From Actinomycetes bacterium (GTDB lineage: Bacteria > Actinomycetota > Acidimicrobiia > Acidimicrobiales > JABEUL01), in the NCBI GenBank assembly GCA_021777355.1, contig JAJYDO010000014.1, forward strand, positions 1-42,786: a stretch of DNA of 42,786 nt. Direction: 5' to 3'. Below, one piece after another: positions 35,068 through 42,786 of this stretch (positions within the stretch are counted from its first letter, which is position 1; each line of letters starts with the position of its first letter). The notes under the pieces are model-generated. The model saw only the letters and a list, made by a program, of their open reading frames with translations, had not been told where the DNA came from and searched no databases. Made by a program: the position numbers and the translations under genes.

Positions 35068-35985
35068 GTGGCCCGCACACGTTTTAGTACAGACCGAGGA
35101 CTTTCATTTCGAATGTTTGTCGTCGGTCTTTTACTTCTGATCTTATTTGTAGCGTTAAGCGGAATTCTTTTCTTGCTTAAGGTGCCGGTGGCATTTGCAA
35201 TTGGAATCTCAGTAGTTCTTTTAATAGGCCAGATATGGTTCAGCGGCCCAATTGCCCTTTATTCAATGGGGGGCAAAGAGGTGCAGGCAGACGACGCACC
35301 GGAACTGCATGGCATAATCGACCGCCTTTGCGCACTTGCCAATATGCCTAAACCTCGAGTAGCCATAGCTGACACTGATATCCCAAATGCTTTTGCAACC
35401 GGCAGGAGTCCCAAGGCATCTGTGGTGTGCGTGACAACCGGACTTTTAAGAAGGCTGAATGAGCCCGAAGTTGAAGCAGTGCTAGCACACGAGCTTTCAC
35501 ATGTGGCACACAGGGATGTTGCGGTAATGACAATTGCGGGGTTTTTGGGACTCATGGCAGGAATGCTTACCCGCGTTGCATATTACGCCGGGCTTTTTGG
35601 CGGCTTTGGGGAAGATGATCGAAATGGCGGGAATGCCGCTGGCGTGGAGCTGATAGTAATGCTTGTCTCTATTGTGGTCTACGCCATTAGTTTCTTATTG
35701 ACCCGCGCACTATCTCGCTATCGTGAGTTGGCCGCAGACAGATCGGGTGCAATTCTAATTGGAAGACCATCACTTTTAAAAAGTGCCCTGATCAAAGTAA
35801 CAGGCGCGATGAGCACAATTCCTACCAAGGATTTAAGGTCAGCAGAGCATTTCAATGCCTTTTATTTTGCACCGGCGATTGCAGGAGGGTTTAGCCTTTC
35901 AAGTTTATTTTCAACCCATCCGCCTCTAGAGGTGAGGATAGCAAAACTCGACGAGTTGGAAAGGCAATTTTCAAAGCCGGCATGA
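35068..35985 (+). CDS. htpX: membrane zinc metalloprotease HtpX
   Basis: A 305-residue HtpX-type M48 protease that degrades damaged membrane proteins. Two N-terminal helices (MFVVGLLLLILFVALSGILF and VAFAIGISVVLLIG) are followed by the zinc motif AHELSHVAH (His141, Glu142, His145), two further hydrophobic segments, and SRYRELAADRSGA with the third ligand Glu. The GTG start lies 3 nt after the pspAA stop, and the stop overlaps pspAB by 4 nt. Co-expression with PspA points to envelope-stress repair. Confidence 0.95.
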   Translation: MARTRFSTDRGLSFRMFVVGLLLLILFVALSGILFLLKVPVAFAIGISVVLLIGQIWFSGPIALYSMGGKEVQADDAPELHGIIDRLCALANMPKPRVAIADTDIPNAFATGRSPKASVVCVTTGLLRRLNEPEVEAVLAHELSHVAHRDVAVMTIAGFLGLMAGMLTRVAYYAGLFGGFGEDDRNGGNAAGVELIVMLVSIVVYAISFLLTRALSRYRELAADRSGAILIGRPSLLKSALIKVTGAMSTIPTKDLRSAEHFNAFYFAPAIAGGFSLSSLFSTHPPLEVRIAKLDELERQFSKPA

Positions 35986-36575
35986 AAATATTTGACACTT
36001 TGCTTGGGCGGACTAAGCCGGTTAAAGCAAATCTGGATGCACTTTTTGCGCTTCCGGGAGCTTCAATCACCCTTGAATCTGCCCTAACAGTAGTTGGATC
36101 CGGAAGTGCCGGAGTGTGCGTAAGTCCCGGTGCTGCAAGATCATTTGAAGATGCATGGAGCGAGTTAAAGACATTGGTGACTCCGGAGAATACCTCGAGT
36201 GAACCAAAAGTAGTTACAGACTCTTTTGACTATCGGTGGATTGTTCTTGATGCTCCTGATCTTGATTCATTGGTAACAAATGCCCATATGGTTAATTCAA
36301 CTTTGCAAGAAGCCGGATGGGGCCCGCAACTTTTGTGTTCCGTCTTTGGATTTAAAGTTAAAGATTCCAGCGGAGGCTTAACTCCTGGAACTTCTATATA
36401 CCTTGTCTATCTATTCAAACGAGGAACTTTCTATCCATTTGTACCCATTGCAAAGGAAAAGAGAGACAACGAAGTCGAGATGCGGATTAAAGCGATTCTT
36501 GGTGAAGATATACCTATTGAATCTGATCTCACCAAGTGGTTCCCGCTTTGGGATCTTCCGGTCAAAGCCGGTTAG
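35982..36575 (+). CDS. pspAB: PspA-associated protein PspAB
   Basis: A 197-residue soluble protein of the PspAB family, typically found with PspA, PspAA and HtpX. MKIFDTLLGRTKPVKANLDALFALP is the usual start; VTDSFDYRWIVLDAPDLDSLVTNAHMV and KRGTFYPFVPI are further family segments. Function unknown; it probably works in the PspA stress module. It is the last gene of the cluster. A short imperfect hairpin at 36611-36631 may end transcription. Confidence 0.88.
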   Translation: MKIFDTLLGRTKPVKANLDALFALPGASITLESALTVVGSGSAGVCVSPGAARSFEDAWSELKTLVTPENTSSEPKVVTDSFDYRWIVLDAPDLDSLVTNAHMVNSTLQEAGWGPQLLCSVFGFKVKDSSGGLTPGTSIYLVYLFKRGTFYPFVPIAKEKRDNEVEMRIKAILGEDIPIESDLTKWFPLWDLPVKAG

Positions 36576-36633
36576 CTACTTCTGTTAAATTTAGCCCAAT
36601 GCGCCAAAGGGCAAATATCTGGCAGATTTGCAA

Positions 36634-37293
36634 TTAGTTGGAATCAATTGACCTCGCAGGAACGCCTGCAACTGTTTGACCGTCAAATACATCTCGTATT
36701 ACCACAGCTCCTGCGCCAACTACCACGTTTGCACCAATAGAAATACCCGGCAAAACCACGGCCCCTGTCCCAAAAGTCGTGCCATTTCCAACTTCGACGT
36801 CGCCTGCGAGATTGACTCCTGGGCTTAGTGTCACGTAATCTCCCAATTTGCAGTCATGACTGATTGTGCAATTGAAATTAATATGCGTGTGGTTTCCGAG
36901 CTTGGAATTGGTGCTAATTCTTGATCCTGCAAATATTGCCACTCCTTCACCTAAATAGCTGTTTAAACTCACGAATGCCGACGGATGGATAAGTTTGGCG
37001 GCCGTTTTTCCCATGTGGTTTATTGATTCGGCAATTCTTTCCCTATGTTTTCCAGAGCCGACCCCAATAATGTATTCAGTCTCAAGTTCAATTAGTGAAT
37101 CAGTGTTGCCAATTACTTGAACCGGGAGAGATGTAATCGGATCACTGTCAGTAATCCCTTTTTCATCCAAAAACCCCAAAATGGTGTACTTTATTTGTCC
37201 TTTTGCCAATAGATCGGCATTTGAAATTGACTCTGCCAAATCGAATAGTTCGCGGCCATGACCGCCTCCGCCTAAAATAACTAGATTTTTCAA
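36634..37293 (-). CDS. neuD: NeuD/PglD-type sugar O- or N-acetyltransferase
   Basis: A 219-residue acyltransferase. The N-terminal Rossmann-like PglD domain (VILGGGGHGRELFDLAES) is followed by a left-handed beta-helix of hexapeptide repeats (AIFAGSRISTNSKLG, INFNCTISHDCKLGDYVTLS). The active-site His is in TISHDCKLG, and the C-terminus VAGVPAR is typical. It would acetylate a nonulosonic acid or its precursor using acetyl-CoA. The TTG start overlaps the neuB stop (ATTGA), so it is translated with neuB. Confidence 0.9.
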   Translation of the reverse strand: MKNLVILGGGGHGRELFDLAESISNADLLAKGQIKYTILGFLDEKGITDSDPITSLPVQVIGNTDSLIELETEYIIGVGSGKHRERIAESINHMGKTAAKLIHPSAFVSLNSYLGEGVAIFAGSRISTNSKLGNHTHINFNCTISHDCKLGDYVTLSPGVNLAGDVEVGNGTTFGTGAVVLPGISIGANVVVGAGAVVIRDVFDGQTVAGVPARSIDSN

Positions 37294-38306
37294 TTTAGGA
37301 GATCCTTAAGTGTTAACAAATGACCACTTGGCAGGTTATCTGCTACTTTTTTTCCCACAATAAAGTCTCTCTTGCCTGCACCGATTCCATCAAGAAGGGG
37401 TCTAAGTGGAAATATATCATCCTTGCCTATAGTTTCATTTATCGACATATCTCTGGTTAAGTAAAGCCCCTTTCGCACAAGCGGCCTGTTTAACAGTTCC
37501 CCTTCAGAATCAATAGGGTCGTAAATTCCCTTAGCCAGCAGCCTCAGTTCACTTACCCAACTCTTTGCACAATCTAAAGCTAAGGACGCTCTGTGGTCTG
37601 GGCCAGCTGCTTCAACTGACCAAGTTACGTGTTTTTCAATCATGCAAGCTCCAAGTGCAATTGCCGCGCTTGGGGCAGCAATACCTAATGAATGGTCCGA
37701 ATATCCCACCGGTTTTTGAGATATCTCCCTGATCCTTGTCATACGTCTCAGGTCAATACTTTCAAGCTCAGCCGGGTAGGAAGTCACACAGTAGAGGAGT
37801 GCAATATCGCTGCAAGAACTGACCTGGCGCGATAGATCGCCCAGTTCATCTTCTGTCATCATCCCGGTGGCAACAATGAGAGGCAAACCCGTGTCTAGTG
37901 CCTGCTCAATTAACCAAGGATTATCAGCGTCCCCAGATCCAATCTTGATAGCACTAAGTCCAATGGAGGCAACCTCTTGACACGCTTTTACACCAGACGG
38001 GGTGACTACGAAATCAAGATTAAATGATGCCGCCACCTCTCGCAGTTTTTCCAGTTCTCCAATCGAAAGTGCCAATGGCTTCAGGAGATCTCGTTGATCA
38101 CCATTACCTTGGTATGGGGCCATGGGTACATCTTTAGCCAATAGTTCATCTTCAATCCAATACTGGAACTTTACTCCGTTAAATCCAGCACTAGCGGAAC
38201 TCTCAATCATTTCAACTGCTCTAATAAATTGTCCGTCATGGTTAACGCCAATTTCAGCTAAAAGCCAAGGATCAGATAAAGGTCTATCTTTGAAAAGCGT
38301 TCTCAT
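37290..38306 (-). CDS. neuB: N-acetylneuraminate (or related nonulosonate) synthase NeuB
   Basis: A 338-residue enzyme condensing an N-acetyl hexosamine with phosphoenolpyruvate to give a sialic, legionaminic or pseudaminic acid. The barrel motifs are LLAEIGVNHDGQFIRAVEMI, GVKFQYW, IKIGSGDADN, VATGMMTEDE, PVGYSDHSLGI and EKHVTWS. The C-terminal antifreeze-like SAF domain (RPLVRKGLYLTRDM) is present. Only neuD accompanies it; the CMP-transferase and epimerase genes are not in the window, so the exact sugar is open. No ribosome-binding site is seen. Confidence 0.92.
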   Translation of the reverse strand: MRTLFKDRPLSDPWLLAEIGVNHDGQFIRAVEMIESSASAGFNGVKFQYWIEDELLAKDVPMAPYQGNGDQRDLLKPLALSIGELEKLREVAASFNLDFVVTPSGVKACQEVASIGLSAIKIGSGDADNPWLIEQALDTGLPLIVATGMMTEDELGDLSRQVSSCSDIALLYCVTSYPAELESIDLRRMTRIREISQKPVGYSDHSLGIAAPSAAIALGACMIEKHVTWSVEAAGPDHRASLALDCAKSWVSELRLLAKGIYDPIDSEGELLNRPLVRKGLYLTRDMSINETIGKDDIFPLRPLLDGIGAGKRDFIVGKKVADNLPSGHLLTLKDLLN

Positions 38307-38485
38307 TATATGACAAGACTAGCCTCTTAAAACCTCTCCTCCAAATATTTCTAAGGTCGCATGACAGAACTTAGAACTTTTTAACCGTCCAATGGCTAAC
38401 GAAGGGTAATAAAGTTTTGTTATCAGAGCTGAAATAATATTTACCAAATTAAATTGGGTAAAAGCACAACTATCGGATCGAAGGA

Positions 38486-38707
38486 TTAATGCGGAAAAGT
38501 GAAAATACTATATAATTTCAAACAGTATTTAGCATTCCTTATATAGGCAAAACTGCTCCGGCAATGCGAAGTAATTGAAAGTAGAAATGCATGGATGGTA
38601 TGACGTTCTTGAAAGTCTGATGGGTGCAAGAAAGCGCAACTCATATGCTCGACAACATTAAGGACCTCTTTTCCAAAGCCTCCCGAGCCAGGAATTACCA
38701 GTTTCAT
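38486..38707 (-). pseudogene. relic of a second NeuD/PglD-like gene
   Basis: The first 22 codons read MKLVIPGSGGFGKEVLNVVE, a PglD-type nucleotide-sugar-binding start, but what follows (from about CAFLHPSD) has no relation to the family. The rest of the acyltransferase is missing, so this is a truncated remnant upstream of neuB. Some acyltransferase locus was probably here before rearrangement. Confidence 0.5.
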
Positions 38708-38932
38708 AAGGGCCCATATTCTAGATGGATAAATTCACGAATTAGAAAAACCTTTATAGAAGGCTTTGTTCATCAATAGTTATCATTCGTGCCACTTTCC
38801 TTTCAAATTGCGGTTCCACTCACCATAATTTCCATAGCAATATGGTCTCTCCGACACCAAATGATTTTGTCAGCTATCCATGCAGTTGAGTGAGTTTGCC
38901 TTTTGGCCATAGATTTAGACCTCTTTGTAGAC
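38708..38932. other. intergenic, nothing recognised
   Basis: AT-rich spacer between the NeuD relic and the Phd promoter, with no gene or strong hairpin. Confidence 0.4.
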
Positions 38933-38961
38933 TTGACAAGATCAATAAAGAGACCTATTCA
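38933..38961 (+). promoter_or_regulatory. leaderless promoter of the Phd/RelE module
   Basis: TTGACA at 38933-38938, exactly 17 bp, TATTCA at 38956-38961, then 6 nt to the GTG at 38968. This is one of the clearest promoters in the window and fixes the antitoxin start. Confidence 0.75.
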
Positions 38962-38967
38962 GTATTT

Positions 38968-39246
38968 GTGAAGACTCTTCCCCTTTCCGAAGCCAAATCC
39001 AAACTGAATGAACTGGTAGAGGAAGTCGTATCTACACACGAGCGAATAACAATAACGCGTCATGGAAGACCTGCTGTCGTAGTTTTATCTGTTGATGATC
39101 TCGAGGCGATGGAAGAGACTCTGTTTTGGGAGGCTCAAGAAAACATATTAGAAGACATCAGGTTGGGGCGAGATGAATCTGAAAAGGGAAACACAAATAG
39201 CGAAGCTGAAATCCGAAAGCAATTCGGGATTGGAAGATCTCATTGA
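38968..39246 (+). CDS. Phd/YefM-family antitoxin
   Basis: A 92-residue type II antitoxin. KTLPLSEAKSKLNELVEEVV is the DNA-binding and dimerisation half, and ITRHGRPAVVVLSVDDLEAMEETL the conserved centre; the acidic C-terminus would wrap the toxin. A longer frame begins at 38890, but the GTG at 38968 fits both the family's usual start and the promoter. The stop codon overlaps the place where the toxin should begin. Confidence 0.9.
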   Translation: MKTLPLSEAKSKLNELVEEVVSTHERITITRHGRPAVVVLSVDDLEAMEETLFWEAQENILEDIRLGRDESEKGNTNSEAEIRKQFGIGRSH

Positions 39247-39512
39247 CGGATTAAGGAGTTTCCTTAGCTTCACACGCTGTAAAAGATCTTGAAAAAATGC
39301 CACGGCGAACTGCCCCAGCCATTGTGGATTTTTTATTCGGACCTTTGGTGGAGAATCCGATGAAAGTAGGAAAAGCACTTGTTGGGAATTTATCTGGACT
39401 GTATGGCGCACGGCGTGGGGAATATCGAGTACTTTATGAGCTGATCGATGACTCCGAGGTTGTTTTAGTTCACAGAATTTCTCATAGAATCAACGCCTAT
39501 CGAACATTTTAA
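39243..39512 (+). pseudogene. RelE/ParE-family toxin with a broken start
   Basis: The frame reads GVSLASHAVKDLEKMPRRTAPAIVDF, then LVGNLSGLYGARRGEYRVLYEL and VVLVHRISHRINAY, a nearly complete RelE-family mRNA interferase. The expected start TTG-ACG at 39243 overlaps the antitoxin stop, but its fourth codon is TAA (39252-39254). No start codon follows until the ATG at 39297, which would lose the first strand and most of helix 1. An AAGGAG at 39253-39258 has no start codon at the right distance. The gene is thus likely inactive, or makes a shortened product from 39297. Confidence 0.65.
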
Positions 39513-39800
39513 AAAAGCGTAACCGAATCTGAATTTTCATTTCCAATGCCTATTCGGTGGCAATTGGTTGCGAAATGGGTTGCAACTATAGCGAAAAAGG
39601 AAGTTTTCCACATACCGTCAGCCAACGTTATGAAATCAAGACCTTGTGGGTCAAGACACCGGCTAGATATTTGAGTAGAAAATGCAATATAATGTAACTG
39701 TAAAGTGCATTGGGTGCAATATAGCGCATCTTGTCCTGAGAGCTTCACATACTGACGGATTGATTCTGTTGGGTTCCTTGATAGTAGGTTGGCCGGAATT

Positions 39801-40799
39801 ATGGTAGATCAGATTTTAGATACTAAAAAAGTTGACCCAAAGTGGGACCCACTCAAACGTCCTCACCGAGGATTTCATATATTCATGACAGCGCTTTTAT
39901 TAGCATTTCTTGGCATTATTGTGTTGGGTTTTGTGGTCATCTCAAGTATTGGAAAGGGCTTCTCGAGATTTGGTTCAGATATGGTGGCAGCCAATGCTTG
40001 GCCTACTGGATTATTTTTGACGTCAAACAACGATTTAGTGGTGTTACAAAACTCAACATTCCCACAAGATTCTGTACTTAATCTCAAATCAAACCAATTC
40101 TCAGTCAGCCCACCCAACGACTTCCTTTATCCGACTCCGTTGGCTGCCGCAGTATCTTCCGACGGCACATTTGTTTACTATATCGATTCCACCGGCAACT
40201 TGGTGACCGAGTCGTTTATTTGGAATATTCGCAGCTCGCTTAAGACTGTGGGGATCAACTTAGAGACAGTCGAGGGGATGGGGGTCACTGAGGACAACTC
40301 CACAGCGATAATTGTTTCAAAAAACCAAATATATGAGATTTCACTTTCTAACGGGAAGCTATTAGCTGAGAATACACTCTCAGTTCAGGGATCTATTTCT
40401 AAGTTCATATTTGATTCTAATAGCGGACTGGGCTACTATTTGATCCGAAATGGATCGACAGCACATGTCGAGATTTTCAGCGCAACAAATTGGCAGAGTG
40501 TCGCAAATATTCAAGTTCCCGATTCAACCAGTGGTTTGGTGCCTATCCCTGCGGAAAATGAACTTGTGGCTTATTCTACTGGCGCGCAAAATGTGTCCTT
40601 GATAAATGCTTCTTCCGGTCTGGTAATGAAGAGTGTCGAAGTGCCCTTTAGAATTTCGGCCATGGCCGGTGATGGCCAGAATCTATATATTGTTAGTCCT
40701 GAAATTGGACAGAACAATCTGCTTTTCTATAAAGCTAACACCGAGACTCTCTTATTTTCCAAGTTGGGAAGCTATGCCGATAATGTGTTTTCGAGCTAG
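39801..40799 (+). CDS. membrane-anchored beta-propeller-like protein
   Basis: A protein of 332 residues, or 336 if an in-frame TTG at 39789 is used. A cytoplasmic start with KKVDPKWDPLKRPHRGFH leads to one transmembrane helix (FMTALLLAFLGIIVLGFVVI), with the rest outside. The exported part has repeating strands such as SSDGTFVYYIDSTGNLV, TEDNSTAIIVSKNQIYEIS and AGDGQNLYIVSPE, like YVTN or NHL propellers. No enzymatic motif is seen. The next gene starts 2 nt after its stop, so both may form a membrane-protein pair. Confidence 0.6.
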   Translation: MVDQILDTKKVDPKWDPLKRPHRGFHIFMTALLLAFLGIIVLGFVVISSIGKGFSRFGSDMVAANAWPTGLFLTSNNDLVVLQNSTFPQDSVLNLKSNQFSVSPPNDFLYPTPLAAAVSSDGTFVYYIDSTGNLVTESFIWNIRSSLKTVGINLETVEGMGVTEDNSTAIIVSKNQIYEISLSNGKLLAENTLSVQGSISKFIFDSNSGLGYYLIRNGSTAHVEIFSATNWQSVANIQVPDSTSGLVPIPAENELVAYSTGAQNVSLINASSGLVMKSVEVPFRISAMAGDGQNLYIVSPEIGQNNLLFYKANTETLLFSKLGSYADNVFSS

Positions 40800-40801
40800 T
40801 A

Positions 40802-41326
40802 ATGGATGACCAAAAGTATGCATGGTTGATTTTTGCAATTTGAGTTCTTTATATTGCCTATGTGGTCTTTTACTCAGTCGCACAATTTTCTCCACAAAGT
40901 GATTACAGCTGGTGGATTGTATCTTATGTTTATCCTATGGGAATTGGAGTAGCTGTCGGGATTGTTGCAGGGATAAGGGCATCTTATTTGCGAGCTACCA
41001 CATTCATCTTGTTGTTATGCTTTATCTTTTTTCAAGACATAGTACTTCGAATCACCGTTGTGCCAGAATGTGGTTTTGGATCAATTCATCAAGCAATAGG
41101 GACCAATCAGCAAGGATCGAACTGCATAGGTGACGCTATCGGCGCGGGGCTTTGGCCTTTGTATCAAAGTGCACTTGCGATTGTTTCTAGTGGTCTATGC
41201 ATATTGGTGTCTGGAGTGATAGAGAGACATCAAAAAAACAGTAACAAGTGGGCAAGAAGCATTTCAATTAAAACAAAGATGAACGAGTATCTCCTGTCAA
41301 ATGGGGAACGAGATTTCTGGGACTAG
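40802..41326 (+). pseudogene. membrane protein gene interrupted by in-frame TGA
   Basis: From ATG at 40802 the frame reads MDDQKYAWLIFAI, then TGA at 40841-40843, then VLYIAYVVFYSVAQFSPQSD and a further four-helix-like protein to 41326. Together they give a natural first transmembrane helix (AWLIFAI-x-VLYIAYVVFY) exactly split by the stop; a Trp codon TGG would repair it. Without it, translation must restart at GTG 40862, giving 154 residues and losing most of helix 1. Family not recognised. A sequencing error or a true nonsense mutation are both possible. Confidence 0.55.
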
Positions 41327-41460
41327 CTATGAGCAAAAATTGCGATGATAAACTGTTTTCAATGGATTATTTGCCATTGTATCGCGAGATATTAGAGAAG
41401 CGTCTTTGAACCGTCGAGTGGTTTGGGCAAAGCCGAATCGAGGCGTGTTTTAGAGCCGTT

Positions 41461-41745
41461 ATGGTTGCGCCTATGAAACGATACAGGTCTAGTCGGAGTT
41501 TAGCCTCCTCTCAACATTTTGTGACTCGATTAATTTACGGAATTTTTAGAAAAATTAGAAATAGATTATTGAGGATACCTTCCCTTTGTAGGCTCCGGGG
41601 TCACAAATTAGAGGTGTTGATAATTCCTACAGCCTTTCACTTCGACTTTGATAAAGAGTGTTTTGTAGCTAACCCAGACCCTCAGACAAGTTATTCATGC
41701 AAATGCGGAAGTCGGCGAAGTTCCAAACCCGATGAGATACATTAG
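41461..41745 (+). CDS. small Cys-containing hypothetical protein
   Basis: A 94-residue basic protein. The first half is Arg- and Ser-rich (MKRYRSSRSLASSQHF), and the second half carries CRLRGHKLEV and, 35 residues on, SYSCKCGSR. The spacing resembles small phage-type zinc-ribbon proteins (Cys-x4-His... Cys-x-Cys). An alternative start ATG at 41473 is in frame. No clear ribosome-binding site. Not recognised further. Confidence 0.4.
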   Translation: MVAPMKRYRSSRSLASSQHFVTRLIYGIFRKIRNRLLRIPSLCRLRGHKLEVLIIPTAFHFDFDKECFVANPDPQTSYSCKCGSRRSSKPDEIH

Positions 41746-42118
41746 ATCTGTCCTATCGGTTTGGATAGGCATCAAAGCTCGCTTTCGAAATCAAGAAGGA
41801 CCAAAATATCCGAATCGCGAAAAATAAAATTTGGAATTGAATTATTTGAGGAGAATTGAATCGACATAGGGAATTATCGCGGCCAGAAAAATGATGAGAG
41901 CGGAAATATTTGAATACTCTGCATGTCCTATCCACTGTTTGCACTTAAAGGCAACAGATTGTGGAGCATTATTGTCGTTTTATATGTCGACTCGGATAAG
42001 ACGTTAGCTGATGATTCTAACAAAATATTCTCCGGTTACATTTCTAAACCACAAAAAGCTCCTTGCCTAAGCATCGTAGGTTTGCCAAACGGGATCAAAC
42101 ACTGAGAATATAAAATTA
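41746..42118. other. intergenic, nothing recognised
   Basis: AT-rich region of 373 bp. A frame at 41923-42105 has no ribosome-binding site and looks like chance. No hairpin or RNA gene was identified. Confidence 0.45.
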
Positions 42119-42786
42119 TTAAGGCGCAAAGAACCCGCTGGCGTCCACGACAAAGTCACAAGCACTGTTTGCCGCAACAGATACGTAGCCCGATGACGAC
42201 ACCGGGACCACAACCGCGTTTGGAATTGTTTCAGCGGGAGTCCAGTTGAGATCCGAAGAGTTCGGGGCGTTAGTACTACTTGGCCAAAGTGTCAGGAATC
42301 CATATGTTGTGGTATTGGTTACCGTGACGTTCAACAAAAGTGCTCCCGCGTTGCTTGGCACTCCGTCGTTATTAATATTTGCTCCCTCTACTTGGTCGAA
42401 AGGTCCAAGTCCAGGACCGACATTGCCGACCAGGTGCTGGTTTGCGTCCTGATACCCTGAATTTGTTCGCGTATCAGCAATTCTGGTGGGGACAACCGGG
42501 AAATATCGATCTCCTGTTGCGCCCGTCGTCGCCGAAGTGAACCAACCTGACACATTAATGATGATGTCTGCGGACTTATTCACATATACAGAGATAGTGC
42601 CGTTGGCATTTAACGGAACTATGACTCTATTTGGAATGCTTTCATTGGCCATAAAATTTATGTCCGAAAAAGTCGGAGCGGAAGTGATGGGATTTGGTGA
42701 AACGCTTACGAATCCGTCGCTTGACGTGTTGGTAACAGTTACGTTTATGACAACGGCACCCACGCCAGAGGCAGGTATAGATCGGA
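42119..42786 (-). CDS. secreted protein with tandem DTR modules, C-terminal part
   Basis: The frame is open through the right edge, so only the last 220 or so residues are visible; an internal GTG at 42763 is not a real start. It contains the end of one module (SIPASGVGAVVINVTVTN to ADIIINVSGWFT) and one full module (PTRIADTRTNSGY to CDFVVDASGFF). These end-to-end repeats match the module in the protein at 1001-2263 and are common in exported Acidimicrobiia proteins. The protein ends with the last module, so it is probably an accessory surface-binding region. Confidence 0.75.
   Translation of the reverse strand, partial: RSIPASGVGAVVINVTVTNTSSDGFVSVSPNPITSAPTFSDINFMANESIPNRVIVPLNANGTISVYVNKSADIIINVSGWFTSATTGATGDRYFPVVPTRIADTRTNSGYQDANQHLVGNVGPGLGPFDQVEGANINNDGVPSNAGALLLNVTVTNTTTYGFLTLWPSSTNAPNSSDLNWTPAETIPNAVVVPVSSSGYVSVAANSACDFVVDASGFFAP

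Noticed and set aside
39509-39748. 79-codon minus-strand frame beside the toxin relic
   Set aside because: Cysteine-rich random-looking sequence without start signals.
41923-42105. 60-codon frame on the plus strand
   Set aside because: No start signals and no recognisable sequence in an AT-rich spacer.

Overview
The window reads as a chromosomal segment of a moderate-GC member of the Actinomycetota. Actinobacterial markers include a WhiB1-like Fe-S regulator, a PdtaS-like HisKA_2 sensor kinase, mycothiol conjugate amidase (Mca), DUF3090, SCO1664-family and DUF3107 proteins, a paired ArsA-like ATPase set, a PspA-PspAA-HtpX-PspAB cluster and F420-type enzymes (LLM oxidoreductase and FrhB-like protein). 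The secreted proteins at both ends carry '(V/I)-x-DTR' modules of a kind abundant in Acidimicrobiia. With the base composition (mid-40s percent GC by eye), an Acidimicrobiia relative is my best guess, but that is inference.

Layout. 1-0.7 kb: 5' part of an ISL3-family transposase cut by the window edge, with an inverted repeat that can hide its start codon. 1.0-3.4 kb: a secreted glycine-rich protein and a TauE/SafE permease. 3.5-6.7 kb: TPP riboswitch-thiC-PIG-L deacetylase operon, divergent from a Bcp peroxiredoxin. 6.7-8.3 kb: a small protein and a crcB-DUF190-crcB fluoride-export set. 8.4-11.4 kb: FrhB-like protein, histidine phosphatase, DUF3090 and SCO1664 genes, tightly packed. 11.4-15.7 kb: Tat-exported phospholipase C-like lipoprotein, etfBA and a glycerophosphodiesterase. 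15.7-21 kb: whiB1-like gene, two lipoprotein genes and pdtaS. 21.8-23.1 kb: a membrane-anchored Big-domain protein. 23.3-25.3 kb: an AbiE-like two-gene module with its own operator-promoter. 26-31 kb: an operon of LLM oxidoreductase, DUF3107, two ArsA-like ATPases, O-methyltransferase and PHP phosphatase. 31-33.8 kb: a small unknown protein, a ChbG/YdjC-like protein lacking its metal ligands, an SCP2 protein and Mca. 34-36.6 kb: envelope-stress cluster pspA-pspAA-htpX-pspAB. 36.6-38.7 kb: sialic-acid-type neuB-neuD and a neuD relic. 38.9-39.5 kb: Phd/RelE pair with a lesion at the toxin start. 39.8-41.7 kb: membrane proteins, one interrupted by an in-frame TGA, and a small Cys-rich protein. 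42.1 kb to the end: a secreted DTR-module protein running off the right edge.

Many genes appear leaderless: a TANNNT-like -10 lies 6-7 nt before the start codon and no Shine-Dalgarno is seen. Others have strong AGGAGG-like sites. The most novel-looking items are the AbiE-like module with its operator, the ChbG-like pseudoenzyme, the asymmetric CrcB pair, the whiB leader (operator palindrome, hairpin, 26-codon upstream ORF), the DUF3107-ArsA operon and the TGA-interrupted membrane gene.
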